Source: Streptomyces sp. Alt3 (GTDB lineage Bacteria; Actinomycetota; Actinomycetes; Streptomycetales; Streptomycetaceae). Taken from it: 64,000 bases of DNA. Under the pieces are notes generated by a model that saw nothing but the letters and a program-made list of their open reading frames with translations, was not told the origin of the DNA and made no database searches. The DNA lies in the NCBI RefSeq assembly GCF_030719215.1, contig NZ_CP120983.1, positions 1,116,001 to 1,180,000 on the forward strand. Reading direction: 5' to 3'. Positions 42,384 through 51,199 of this stretch are shown here, piece by piece. Position numbers and translations under genes: made by a program. Position 1 is the stretch's first letter. Each line of letters opens with the position of its first letter.

Positions 42384-42403
42384 CGCGCCTTCGTGTTGGC
42401 GCG
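42384..42403 (-). terminator. Possible terminator downstream of the DHA2-type transporter
   Basis: CGCGCC (42384-42389) and GGCGCG (42398-42403) can pair around an 8-base loop, 28 bases after the transporter stop, with ACCGG and CCGGT segments further out. Modest stem, so only a candidate. Confidence 0.35.
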
Positions 42404-42430
42404 GCCGGTTCACAAGCCGCCGAGCAGCCC

Positions 42431-43897
42431 TCACGCGGAGGGTGGGGCGGCAGCGCCCCCCGACGCCCGGTCGTCCGGCCGGCGCCCCAGGCGCCCTTTC
42501 GGAAGAAAGAGGGCAACGACCAGGCCGGCCGCAAAGCAGGCAGCCGTGACCGCGAAGACGGGCGTGAAGGCCGCACCGTACTCGGCTGCCGTGCGTGCGC
42601 CGTCCGTACTGCCGCCCAGCCCGTGCGCCGCGACGGCCCCGAGCACGACGGCGCCGGCCAGCACGCCCAGCTCCCGCAGAAAGCTCAACCCCGCCGTCAC
42701 CGCACCGGCGGCTTCCCGGCCGGCTGCGTCCTGGGCGACGACCACGACGACCTGCATGAACAGTCCGGCTCCCAGACCGAGCAGCATCAGCAGGAGCGCG
42801 ATGACCGGGAGCGGCGGATGGCTGCTACTGAGGACGGCCAGGGCGGCCCCGGCTCCGATCGCCGTCGCACAGCCGGCCACGGGAAAGGGCCGCCATAGGC
42901 CCCACTTGCGAACGGCCAGTCCCGAACCGTTGATCCCTGCGACGATCCCGAGCGTCACCGGCAGCAGCATGAGTCCGGACACAGTCGCGGAAGAGCCGTG
43001 GATACCTTCCACCCACATCGGCACATAGGCAAGCGCGCCGAACAGGCCGAGGCCGGCGAGCAGTCCGAGCGCGCAGCACTGGGCCACCACCCCCCGGACG
43101 AGCGTCCGCACCGGCAGTACGGGGAGAGCGCAACGACTTTCCCACCACAGCGTCACCGCCGTGAGGACCGCGGTAAGGGCGGCACCGACGGCGACACCGG
43201 GAGTCCAGCCCGCCTCCCCCGCCGCCGAGGCGACCAGGACGAACCCCACGGCCGACACCGCGATCAGCGCGGCGCCCACCGTGTCGAACCGGGGGCGGGC
43301 GGAGGTGACGGGCACGCCGGTGCCCGGCACTGCGACGAGAACGAACAGCAGGGCGAGCGCGCCGATCGGCAGGTTGATCCAGAAGGTCCAGCGCCAAGAC
43401 GCGAAGTCGGTGAGCCAGCCACCCAGCAGGGGGCTGACCACAGTGGCGACGGCGAAGACCGCCCCGAGCGGGCCTAGATAGGCGGCCCGTTCCCGGACCG
43501 GCACGACATCGGCCACCACGGCCTGCGGCAACACCAGGAGGCCGGCACCGCCGAGCCCCTGGAAGAACCGGGCCAGAGCGAGCATCTCGATGCCGGTCGC
43601 AAGCCCGCAGGCGACCGAGGCGATCAGGAACACCAGAACGGAACCGGCCAGGACCTGACGGCGGCCGAACCGGTCACCCAACGCGCCGACCGCGGGCATC
43701 GCTGCGGTGATCGCCAGTGTGTACGCGGCGACGACCCAAGAGGTGCGCTGCGGACTGCCGAGCTCCCCGGCGATATCGGGCAGCGCCGTGGCGACGATCG
43801 TGTGGTCGAGCGCACCCAGGGCGGTCACCAGAATGAGGCAGAGGAAGAACCTCCGGGGCCGCTGGACCAGACTCGTTTCGGACAGAGTTGAGGACAC
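42431..43897 (-). CDS. MFS transporter, DHA2 (EmrB/QacA) type
   Basis: A 488-residue 14-helix major-facilitator protein. The GTG at 43897 is chosen because GGAG lies seven bases upstream. Motif A appears as GALGDRFGRRQVL, and the early DHTIVATALPDIAGELG is the hallmark of the EmrB/QacA branch (motif D1). It should export toxic or aromatic compounds using the proton gradient. It is divergent from the MFS gene at 44287, and three palindromic sites lie between them, so export and import may be co-induced. Substrate unknown. Confidence 0.9.
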   Translation of the reverse strand: MSSTLSETSLVQRPRRFFLCLILVTALGALDHTIVATALPDIAGELGSPQRTSWVVAAYTLAITAAMPAVGALGDRFGRRQVLAGSVLVFLIASVACGLATGIEMLALARFFQGLGGAGLLVLPQAVVADVVPVRERAAYLGPLGAVFAVATVVSPLLGGWLTDFASWRWTFWINLPIGALALLFVLVAVPGTGVPVTSARPRFDTVGAALIAVSAVGFVLVASAAGEAGWTPGVAVGAALTAVLTAVTLWWESRCALPVLPVRTLVRGVVAQCCALGLLAGLGLFGALAYVPMWVEGIHGSSATVSGLMLLPVTLGIVAGINGSGLAVRKWGLWRPFPVAGCATAIGAGAALAVLSSSHPPLPVIALLLMLLGLGAGLFMQVVVVVAQDAAGREAAGAVTAGLSFLRELGVLAGAVVLGAVAAHGLGGSTDGARTAAEYGAAFTPVFAVTAACFAAGLVVALFLPKGRLGRRPDDRASGGAAAPPSA

Positions 43898-44008
43898 GTA
43901 TCCGCTCCATAACCGGCACGGCGACATCAGGTGCGGAGAGGGATCGGCTCCCCGACGGGTGGCTCACCCCGCCGTGCGGGCCCATTGTGCCGCCCCTCAC
44001 CGAAATAA

Positions 44009-44024
44009 CAAAATTTTGATTCTG
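44009..44024. promoter_or_regulatory. 16-bp palindrome site B, upstream of the DHA2 transporter
   Basis: CAAAAT-TTTG-ATTCTG, one mismatch in the left arm from CAGAAT-N4-ATTCTG. It lies 112 bases before the GTG start at 43897. Confidence 0.5.
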
Positions 44025-44123
44025 AACACCAGGTCGCGCCGACCCACTCAGAGCGCGGGCGCTCACCTGCCGAGCTGACAACCGCAGCACACCCTGGCTC
44101 TCCACTGCCGCCAACGCTGCCAT

Positions 44124-44139
44124 CAGAATCAATCTTCTG
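44124..44139. promoter_or_regulatory. 16-bp palindrome site C, between divergent transporters
   Basis: CAGAAT-CAAT-CTTCTG, extended by AT on the left and AT on the right to 7-bp arms ATCAGAA/TTCTGAT. It lies in the middle of the divergent promoter region. Confidence 0.55.
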
Positions 44140-44196
44140 ATTTTTCATTGGCCAGGGGTCTAGCCAAAGGATGTGACCCCATGCATCATCCCAATC

Positions 44197-44212
44197 AAGA
44201 ATCAAAATTCTG
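44197..44212. promoter_or_regulatory. 16-bp palindrome site D, upstream of the second MFS transporter
   Basis: AAGAAT-CAAA-ATTCTG with outer CAATC and GATTG arms. It lies 74 bases before the ATG at 44287. Confidence 0.55.
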
Positions 44213-44286
44213 ATTGCCCGATGGCTGGATCCTTCTGTCACGAAACACGGCAGCCTGGCCAGAGCGCTCAACGAGGAGCCGCCTCG

Positions 44287-45609
44287 ATGTCCCACTCGCC
44301 CTCCCCCGCTGCAGCCGGACGCCCCTGGTACCTGGCCACACTCGGAGGACTCGCCTCCTATCTCGACAGCGGCGTGCTTTTCGCGACCGCGCTGTCCATC
44401 TCACTCTGGCAGGGCCAGTTCGGCCTGAGCGCGTGGTCGGTCGGAGCGATCACTGCCGCCCTCACCGTGTCCATCGGCATCGGGTCGCTGGTCGGCGGAC
44501 ACGTCGGAGACCGCTTCGGGCGCAAGCGGGTCTACTCCGCGGACCTGATCGTCTTCGCCTTCGGCCTCCTGTGGCTGATTTTCGCGGCCAATGAGCCGAT
44601 GCTCTACGTCGGCGTCGTCCTGACCGGCCTGGCGGCCGGCGCCGACCTGCCCGCCTCGCTAGCCCTGGTCGGGGAGAGCGCTCCGGCCGCCAAGCGCGGA
44701 CGCATGGTCTCCTACGCGCAGTTGATGTGGGGTCTCGGCATCATCGTGGTGCAGGTCGTCGCCAAGCTCACCGCCTTCAGCGGCACGCTCATGCCCCGGA
44801 TCCTGTTCGGCCAGTTGCTCTTGGTCGCCTTGGTCACCTGGGCGCTGCGCCAACGGCTGCCCGAGTCCGAGGTCTGGGTCGCCGAGCGGGAACGTAGGAA
44901 CGGGAAGAAGGATCGCTCCTGGGCCCTGCTGATGCGCCTGCCCATCCTCGGCGGCCTTGCGTTCACCACCGCGTTCTACCTACTGAGCACCGTCATGACG
45001 CAGTTCTTCGGCAACTTCGGTCCGTACGCCATGATCAGCCTGTTCCACTTCGACCTGCCCACCGTCACGTCGATCATGGTCATGATCGGCCCCGTCGGCC
45101 TCGTCTGCGGCATCGTCTTCATGCGCCTGGTCGACCATCGCACAGCCCGGACCGCCATGTTCGCCGTCGGTGCCGTAGTGCAGCTCGCCGGTCTGCTTCT
45201 CCTCGTCGTCCTCCCGCTGGATGCGACCGTCTTCGTCATCTGTTTCATGGTCGTGATCGCGGGCGCCAGCTTCGCCGGCGAAGGCAACTACAAGGTCTGG
45301 TCCCAGGAGATCTTCCCGACCTCACTGCGCGGCACGGCCCAGGGAATCAGCTTCGGCATCGCCCGCATAGGAGCCGCGGCCTTCACCGTTGTCTCCCCCA
45401 CTCTGCTCCACAACGACCCCAAGATCGTGCTCACGATTCTTCTGGTGGCCACCACCGTCGCCATGGGGCTCGGATTCCTCTTCCAACCGCGCGACTCTGG
45501 CCGCACGATCGAGCAGATCGACGCCGCCTTCGCCCCCGGGCCCATGGAGAGGCACAGCGCCGGAGAAGCCACCCGTGAGCACCCCACCACGGCTGAGCAG
45601 ACCACCTGA
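44287..45609 (+). CDS. MFS transporter, sugar/organic-acid porter type
   Basis: A 440-residue 12-helix major-facilitator protein. The ATG at 44287 follows a GAGGAG site; an upstream in-frame extension has no family similarity. Motif A is GGHVGDRFGRKRVYSADL, and the segment LAAGADLPASLALVGESAPAAKRGRMV is typical of the sugar-porter and metabolite-uptake branches. The late SQEIFPTSLRGTAQGISFGIARIGA is also characteristic. It probably imports the glycoside or aglycone processed by the neighbouring enzymes. It is one of the genes with upstream palindromes. Its transcript probably ends at the large inverted repeat at 45902. Confidence 0.9.
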   Translation: MSHSPSPAAAGRPWYLATLGGLASYLDSGVLFATALSISLWQGQFGLSAWSVGAITAALTVSIGIGSLVGGHVGDRFGRKRVYSADLIVFAFGLLWLIFAANEPMLYVGVVLTGLAAGADLPASLALVGESAPAAKRGRMVSYAQLMWGLGIIVVQVVAKLTAFSGTLMPRILFGQLLLVALVTWALRQRLPESEVWVAERERRNGKKDRSWALLMRLPILGGLAFTTAFYLLSTVMTQFFGNFGPYAMISLFHFDLPTVTSIMVMIGPVGLVCGIVFMRLVDHRTARTAMFAVGAVVQLAGLLLLVVLPLDATVFVICFMVVIAGASFAGEGNYKVWSQEIFPTSLRGTAQGISFGIARIGAAAFTVVSPTLLHNDPKIVLTILLVATTVAMGLGFLFQPRDSGRTIEQIDAAFAPGPMERHSAGEATREHPTTAEQTT

Positions 45610-45987
45610 CCGCGCATACATCGAGGACGCATCACAAGACAGCCGCTGATGCGATGCGCAGGTGCGGCAGCGGACCGTCCTCAAGGGCGGTCCGCTCGTC
45701 GTCGAAGTCGAGCCCCGCCCTCTGCCGGGTAAGGGTGCCCTCAACCCTGCAGGGATCCCCGCCGCCGCATCGAGCGCGTGCAGAACCACCTCTCGGCGAT
45801 CAGCCCGACAGCCGGGTCTCACGGTGAAAGACCGCACCGCCAGCCTTACACGAGGACGTGTGGTCTCGGGCAATGTCCCGGCGCCTCCGGCCCTGAGAGC
45901 CTGCATACGGGGCGGTCGCCATCCTGATCAGGATGGCGACCGGCCCGTATGCACTGGTATCCGTGCGGGCAACGGGCTGACGGCGCC
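45610..45987. other. Intergenic region between convergent genes
   Basis: A 378-base stretch with no credible gene; its main feature is the near-perfect inverted repeat at 45902-45953. Confidence 0.4.
45902..45953. terminator. Large bidirectional terminator hairpin
   Basis: Bases 45902-45927 pair with 45928-45953, 26-bp arms with a single G-G mismatch (45912/45943). The centre TGATCA would form a tight loop. It lies between the transporter ending at 45609 and the GH3 gene ending at 45988, so it can stop transcription from both sides. Confidence 0.75.
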
Positions 45988-48477
45988 TCAGCGGGGCGCG
46001 GGGACAATCCGAGTGAGGGTGTGCTCGATATCCTCGGCGGACCGGCCGATCAGGACCTGGTAGACACCCACCGGAGTCCGCCAGCCGGCCGACTCCGTGT
46101 CCCACCGCAACCAGGTACGGCTGTCCAGGCGCACTCGCACCTCGGCGGACTCCCCCGCCGCCAGGGCGACCCCGGTGAAGCCGGCCAGTCGGGCGTCGGT
46201 CTCACCGGGCGCCCGAACATACACTTGCACGACGTCCCGACCGGTCCGCTCACCCGTGTTGGCCACCCTCAGGCGCACCGCCAACGACCCCGAACCGCCC
46301 TCCGTCCTGATGAGCGTGGCATGGGCATAACGCCAGGTGGTGTAGCCCTGACCGGCGCCGAAGGCGAAGCGCGCGGAAGTGCCGATGCCCAGGAGGTGGC
46401 GGTAACCGGTCGGTTCGGCGGGTGTGTAGTTGCGGGTGAGGTTCACGTCGAGGGCCTCACCATGTGTGGAGCGGTCGGCGTCAGTACGGGGGACGGTAAC
46501 TGGCATACGGCCGCCGGGCTCGTCGTCTCCAGCCAAGACGCGGGCGAGCGCCTCACCGTATCCCTGTCCGGCGAACCAGGTCTGCAACACGGCGGCGACG
46601 TCGTCGGCCCAGGGGGCGTCGACGGGCCGGCCGGCGTTGACGACGACGACGGTGCGCGGGTTGGCACACGCCACCCGCCGGATCAGCTCCCGCTGCTCGG
46701 CGGGGAGGGAGGAGTCCTCGAGGTCGCGGCTTTCGCGGGAGGAGCGCAGTTCGTCGCCGACGACGAGGACGACGGTGTCGGCCTCCTCCGCGGTGCGTAC
46801 GGCGCGCTCCAGCGCGTCCGGTGTACGCGGGGGCGCGGCGCTGACGGTGAGGGCTTGGACCCGCCCGCCCTCGGTAGTCATCTCGGCAACTACGGTGACG
46901 GGTTTCCCGCCCCGCAGGTCGACGGTGCCGGTGACGGTCTCGGCCCGGGCGATCTGGCCCATGAGGTCGCCCGGCGCGGGGGCGGGCCGGTGAGCCAGTC
47001 GTCGGCCTTCGACGGTGAGCACGGTGTCACCGGATCCCCCCACTCCGATCGTCCACGGGCCGTCCTCGTCCGGTGTGAGAACGGCGGTCAGGCGCAGCCT
47101 GCCCGGCTCGGTGGTCGGGCCTACGTCCGGTACCTGCCCGAACCAGATGAAGGAGCTGTCGCCGCGGGTCTCGGCGAGTACGCGGGTGCCGCCCCGGAAG
47201 TGTTCCAGCAGGACTCCTGGTTCGCCGTCAGGTGTGGTGACCGGCAAGGCGCCCAGGGAGACCGCGGGCGTGGTGTCGACGCCGCGCTCGTGGACGATCT
47301 CGCAGGTCGGTCCGAAGCGTGCACGGATTGCTTCGAGGGGGGTGGCGGCATCGTCGGCCGGGCGCACCCGGCCGAAGGTCGCGCCCTGGTAACAGGGGCG
47401 GTCAGCGTTGGGACCGATGACGGCGAGCCGTGTGAGACCGTGCGGGGCAAGGGGTAGCAGGCTGTCCTCGTTGCGCACCAGGACGAAAGAGGCGGAGGCG
47501 GCGCGTACCAGGATCTCGTGGGCACGTTCGGCGGGCACGTACTCCTCGGTGCGGACTACGGCGCGTCCGGCGCCGCCGTCGAGCCGGCCGACGCGCCGGG
47601 CCAGGCGCAGCAGTCGGGTCACCGCGTCGTCGACCCGCTCCTGCGGCACCTCCCCGCGTTCGACGGCCTCGGCGAGACGGTGACCGAAGTGGATAGCCGG
47701 GCCGGGCATCTCCAGGTCACAGCCGGCGAGAGCCGGGCCGGGGGTCTCGTGCAGGGCGAAGTAGTCGGAGAGGACCAGGCCGTCGAAGCCCCACTCCGCC
47801 TTGACGATGTCCAGCAGGTCGGCGTTGGCGGCGCAGGGCACCCCGTTGAGCCGGTTGTAGGCCGCCATCAGGGCCCAGGCCCCGGCTTGGACTGCAAGTT
47901 CGAAGGGCCTCAGATACACCTCGCGCAGCGCGGTGTCGTCCACCTCGCTACTCATGCGCTGCCGCTCGGTCTCGGTGTCGTTGGCGACGAGGTGTTTCGG
48001 GACCGAGGCCACGCCTTGGCCCTGCATGCCTTGAACGAAGGCAGCGCCGAGCAGCCCGGCCAGCAGCGGGTCCTCGGAAAGCATCTCGAAGGTACGGCCG
48101 GACAGTCCGGTGCGAGCGAGGTTGAGGTTGGGACCGTAGACAGCGTCGAAGCCCTTTCGGCGGGCCTCGGACGCCTCCGCGGCGGCAACTGTGCGGACGA
48201 CGTCGGGGTCCCAGGTGGCACCGAGGGCAATGCCGCTGGGCAGCAACAGGGAGGTATCGCGTTCGTCGAAGGTTGGGCTGACCAGGCCGAGCGGCCCATC
48301 GACCAGCGTGACGGGCTCCAACCCGAGACGGGGTTCGGCGAGCGTGGCCCAACCTGAGGCACCGGCGGTGAGCCGAGCGCGGGCGGCAGGGTCGACAGCA
48401 CCGATTGACGGCAGACCGGCGCGGCCGGTCTCCGGGGTGGCTTCCCAGGTTCTCGGGGGGTATGCCGGCTCGGTCAT
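45988..48477 (-). CDS. Glycoside hydrolase family 3 (beta-glucosidase type) with PA14 insertion
   Basis: An 829-residue GH3 enzyme. The ATG at 48477 follows CAGGAGG. The barrel domain has GPNLNLARTGLSGRTFEMLSED and the nucleophile segment GFDGLVLSDYFALH, with Asp238 as nucleophile. A PA14-like domain (VLLEHFRGGTRVLAETRGDS) is inserted in the second domain, which continues with AVLQTWFAGQGYGEALARVLAG. The C-terminal fibronectin-like domain is present (VQVYVRAPGETDARLAGF). No signal peptide is present, so it acts on imported glycosides. PA14-containing GH3 enzymes often act on aryl or short oligosaccharide beta-glucosides. A perfect palindrome (48565-48580) lies upstream. Confidence 0.92.
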   Translation of the reverse strand: MTEPAYPPRTWEATPETGRAGLPSIGAVDPAARARLTAGASGWATLAEPRLGLEPVTLVDGPLGLVSPTFDERDTSLLLPSGIALGATWDPDVVRTVAAAEASEARRKGFDAVYGPNLNLARTGLSGRTFEMLSEDPLLAGLLGAAFVQGMQGQGVASVPKHLVANDTETERQRMSSEVDDTALREVYLRPFELAVQAGAWALMAAYNRLNGVPCAANADLLDIVKAEWGFDGLVLSDYFALHETPGPALAGCDLEMPGPAIHFGHRLAEAVERGEVPQERVDDAVTRLLRLARRVGRLDGGAGRAVVRTEEYVPAERAHEILVRAASASFVLVRNEDSLLPLAPHGLTRLAVIGPNADRPCYQGATFGRVRPADDAATPLEAIRARFGPTCEIVHERGVDTTPAVSLGALPVTTPDGEPGVLLEHFRGGTRVLAETRGDSSFIWFGQVPDVGPTTEPGRLRLTAVLTPDEDGPWTIGVGGSGDTVLTVEGRRLAHRPAPAPGDLMGQIARAETVTGTVDLRGGKPVTVVAEMTTEGGRVQALTVSAAPPRTPDALERAVRTAEEADTVVLVVGDELRSSRESRDLEDSSLPAEQRELIRRVACANPRTVVVVNAGRPVDAPWADDVAAVLQTWFAGQGYGEALARVLAGDDEPGGRMPVTVPRTDADRSTHGEALDVNLTRNYTPAEPTGYRHLLGIGTSARFAFGAGQGYTTWRYAHATLIRTEGGSGSLAVRLRVANTGERTGRDVVQVYVRAPGETDARLAGFTGVALAAGESAEVRVRLDSRTWLRWDTESAGWRTPVGVYQVLIGRSAEDIEHTLTRIVPAPR

Positions 48478-48564
48478 GGTGCGGTCCTCCTGTGCGGGGC
48501 GGCGGAGCCCTCCGCGCCCCTGTGACTCGGTCCGCCGCGAAGTGGGCACGGCAGACATCAAATT

Positions 48565-48580
48565 TAGAATACTAATTCTA
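48565..48580. promoter_or_regulatory. 16-bp palindrome site E, upstream of the GH3 gene
   Basis: TAGAAT-ACTA-ATTCTA, perfect 6-bp arms, 87 bases before the GH3 ATG. The outer base differs from the CAGAAT form but symmetry is complete. Confidence 0.55.
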
Positions 48581-49154
48581 TTACACTTGGCGTCCCGTCT
48601 CCACCTCTGGGCAGCGCGAGGGCAGGGAGACACCGCGCGGGAGGGCGAAGCCCAATGACGTCCCGCACGCAGCACGAGCCGCCCGGTTCCACCAGGAGGT
48701 GCGGCTCGACCTCGACTGCCGCCCAGAAACTCAGCTCACCACGGGCGGGGGCGAAGTCGACCGTGGTCGTTCCACCGGAGGCGCGGGGGCACCGCACCGC
48801 GGCGGCACCCGCCAGCGCACGCCGCCGCGACACTCAGCCGGAAATCGACCCCCTCCCCGAGCTCAGCCAGGATGACCGCCCTCCGGCCGACCGGATCCAC
48901 GGCGTCGAGCAAGACATCCGCGATGACCGCGGCAGCACGGGAGCCAGGGCGTTCATCCTCAGGGGCAGGCCCGCAGCGATCGACCCGCAGAAGGAGATGG
49001 TTGCCCACCGCCACCAGGAGCAGGCCCACCGCGCACAACGGCGAGACCCCAGGGCCCGGCGAGCCAGGTGCGGCCTGATCCTCGGGCAGAGCGGGAACGA
49101 CTCCGAGATGCTCGAGCGAACGGCTTGACGCAGCAGCCAATCCCACTTAGGTTT

Positions 49155-49170
49155 CAGAATCAATATTCTG
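49155..49170. promoter_or_regulatory. 16-bp palindrome site F, upstream of the FMN reductase
   Basis: CAGAAT-CAAT-ATTCTG, perfect 6-bp arms, 89 bases before the ATG at 49260. This is the best copy of the motif. Confidence 0.6.
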
Positions 49171-49259
49171 TTATCAGAACGGTGCCCGGTGCTGCCCGAT
49201 CCGGGTCACGAGGCCACACCCCCTTTCCCCCCCGCCCCCACCCAGAACGGAACATCGCC

Positions 49260-49850
49260 ATGAGCCACCTCGTCGTCGGCATCGGCGGCACCACCCGCGT
49301 CGGCTCCAGCAGCGAACTCGCCGTCCGCACCGCCCTGGCCGCCGCCGAGGTACGCGGCGCCCGCACCCTGCACTTCGGCGGCGACTTCCTCGCAGCCCTC
49401 CCCCACTTCGCCCCCGAACGCCCCGACCGCAGCAAGGAACAGCGGCAGTTGGTCGAGGCGGTGCGCCAAGCCGACGGGATCGTCATCGGCTCACCTGGCT
49501 ACCACGGCGGGATCTCCGGCCTGGTCAAAAATGCCGTCGACCTCCTGGAGGACCTCCGCGACGACACCCGCGTCTACTTCGACGGCCGAGCCGTCGGCCT
49601 GGTCGTCACCGCCGCCGGCTGGCAGGCATGCGGCACCACACTCTCCGCCCTGCGCAACGTCGTGCATGCCATGCGCGGCTGGCCCACCCCGCTGGGTGTC
49701 ACCCTCAACTCGGGCCAGGGCCCCCTGTTCACTCCCGACGGCACCTGCACTGACAAGACCGCCGCGGCCCAGCTCGATCTCCTCGGTCACCAGGTACACG
49801 AGTTCGCCGCCCGTTTCAGCGCACCGGCCCCGGCCGTGCAGGCCGCCTGA
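49260..49850 (+). CDS. NAD(P)H-dependent FMN reductase
   Basis: A 196-residue flavodoxin-fold reductase. The phosphate-binding loop is GIGGTTRVGSSSELAVRTAL at the N-terminus and the flavin-stacking region is GIVIGSPGYHGGISGLVKNAVDLLEDL. It can supply reduced FMN to a monooxygenase such as the one at 39911; a second reductase, fused to a ligand domain, lies at 41138. The ATG at 49260 was chosen because homology begins there, while the in-frame extension to 49068 runs through the palindrome. A strong hairpin follows the gene at 49908. Confidence 0.88.
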   Translation: MSHLVVGIGGTTRVGSSSELAVRTALAAAEVRGARTLHFGGDFLAALPHFAPERPDRSKEQRQLVEAVRQADGIVIGSPGYHGGISGLVKNAVDLLEDLRDDTRVYFDGRAVGLVVTAAGWQACGTTLSALRNVVHAMRGWPTPLGVTLNSGQGPLFTPDGTCTDKTAAAQLDLLGHQVHEFAARFSAPAPAVQAA

Positions 49851-49907
49851 GCACCGAGGCGCACTCCCCAGATTCCGCGGGCCCTCCTGACCGGGGCCGC
49901 GGTGGAC

Positions 49908-49945
49908 GGTGCTCCGGGGCAGTCGGCCGACTGCCCCGGAGCACC
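49908..49945 (+). terminator. Perfect 19-bp hairpin after the FMN reductase gene
   Basis: Bases 49908-49926 are the exact reverse complement of 49927-49945, centred on CGGCCG, 58 bases downstream of the stop codon. A strong factor-independent terminator by structure, without a U-run. Confidence 0.7.
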
Positions 49946-50131
49946 TCGTGAGGTACCGGTGCAGGTACCCACCGCGTCTCGCCGGCCGGCAGGCGTGGGG
50001 TGGCGCGCCCGGCTCCTCCCCACTGACACTGGCGCCTTGGGCCAGTACTGGGAGAAGACAAAGGCCCCTTTGCTGGTGCTTTTTGCTGGATGTCAGTCAG
50101 TCTTCCACCAATCGACACGCCTGGAGCAGCT

Positions 50132-51079
50132 ATGCCACTCAACCCCTTCCTCGCCAAGAAGTCACACCTTCTGGAGGGACTCGGCTGGGCGGACCTTCAG
50201 TCCGACCCGGAGGCCATGGCCCGCTTCACGGAGTACTTCCGCGATCCCGATCAGTGGACCATGCCGGACGTCTCGGTTGAAGACCGCAAGGTGCCGGGCC
50301 CGCACGGAGAAGTACCCGTGCGCATCTACAGTCCACGCGACACGTCTCACGGCGCGGTGCTCTGGCTTCACGGTGGTGGGTTCTCGAGCGGGGATCTCGA
50401 CATGCCGGAGGCACACCTCGTGTCCGCCGAGCTCGCCGCCCGCGCCCGGACATCGGTGGTGTCCGTCGACTATCGACTGGCCGTTGACGGCACCCACTAC
50501 CCGGTTCCCGTCGACGACGCGCACGCCGCGTGGCTCTGGCTCGCCGGGGAGTGGTCGGCTCGATCCGGCCCGATCTGCCTCGGAGGTGCCAGCGCGGGAG
50601 CCGCGCTCGCCCTGTCCACGGCGATCCGGCTACGCGACCGGGACGAACTCCGTCCAGCCGCCCTACTGCTCGCCTATCCCTTCGTCCACTTTCCAGCACC
50701 GGCCCTGGACGAGACGGCGGCGGCCAGAATGCGGGACGTACCACAGCTTCTGCGGTTCACCACCGAGTCCATCGAGCACATGGTGCACACCTATGCGGGC
50801 CGCCTGACCGATCTGCCCCCTGACGCGATGCCCGGGGCGGCGAATCTCGCCGGTCTCCCCCCGACCGGCCTCGTCCTCTCCGAGTACGACGACCTCCGGC
50901 CGTCCGGCGACCTGCTCGCCCGACAGCTGGAGGAATCAGGAGTCCCGGTCCGGACCTACCTCGCGACGGGCATGATGCACGGGCACCTGAACCGTGGCCC
51001 GTCACTCGAAGAGGTCGACCGTTCGCTCGACTTCTTCGTGGCCACGCTGCTGGGCCGACCGCCCGCCCTCGACGAGTGA
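50132..51079 (+). CDS. Alpha/beta hydrolase, hormone-sensitive-lipase type esterase
   Basis: A 315-residue esterase. The ATG at 50132 follows CTGGAG with a 6-base gap. The oxyanion motif HGGG is in VLWLHGGGFSSGDLD and the nucleophile elbow is CLGGASAGAALAL, with the Ser of GASAG. The late His is in TGMMHGHLNRG. This pattern belongs to the HSL/acetyl-hydrolase family IV. It is cytoplasmic and should cleave short acyl esters, perhaps acetyl or aryl esters of plant glycosides. It is followed on the same strand by a TetR-type regulator, a frequent partner of such esterases. Substrate unknown. Confidence 0.88.
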   Translation: MPLNPFLAKKSHLLEGLGWADLQSDPEAMARFTEYFRDPDQWTMPDVSVEDRKVPGPHGEVPVRIYSPRDTSHGAVLWLHGGGFSSGDLDMPEAHLVSAELAARARTSVVSVDYRLAVDGTHYPVPVDDAHAAWLWLAGEWSARSGPICLGGASAGAALALSTAIRLRDRDELRPAALLLAYPFVHFPAPALDETAAARMRDVPQLLRFTTESIEHMVHTYAGRLTDLPPDAMPGAANLAGLPPTGLVLSEYDDLRPSGDLLARQLEESGVPVRTYLATGMMHGHLNRGPSLEEVDRSLDFFVATLLGRPPALDE

Positions 51080-51199
51080 ACGGGGCCCGCAGCCACCGCG
51101 CCGGGGCCCGCTCGCCCTCCGGTCCTGACGGCATAGCCCACCGACGATGGCCGGGCCGCCCCCGCCCCGACCACGGGCGGAGTGCCTAGACTGCATAGC

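Larger units (their letters stand above)
48478..49259. other. Intergenic region between GH3 and FMN reductase genes
   Basis: A 782-base divergent region. It carries palindrome sites at 48565 and 49155. Between them two minus-strand frames (about 48736-49146 and 48564-48833) each have a protein-like run but no start signal or family motif; together they could be a frame-shifted remnant of a lost gene. No intact gene can be supported. Confidence 0.4.

Noticed and set aside
48655..49128. 157-codon plus-strand frame between GH3 and FMN reductase
   Set aside because: Low-complexity Arg/Pro-rich translation, no homology pattern and no suitable ribosome binding site.
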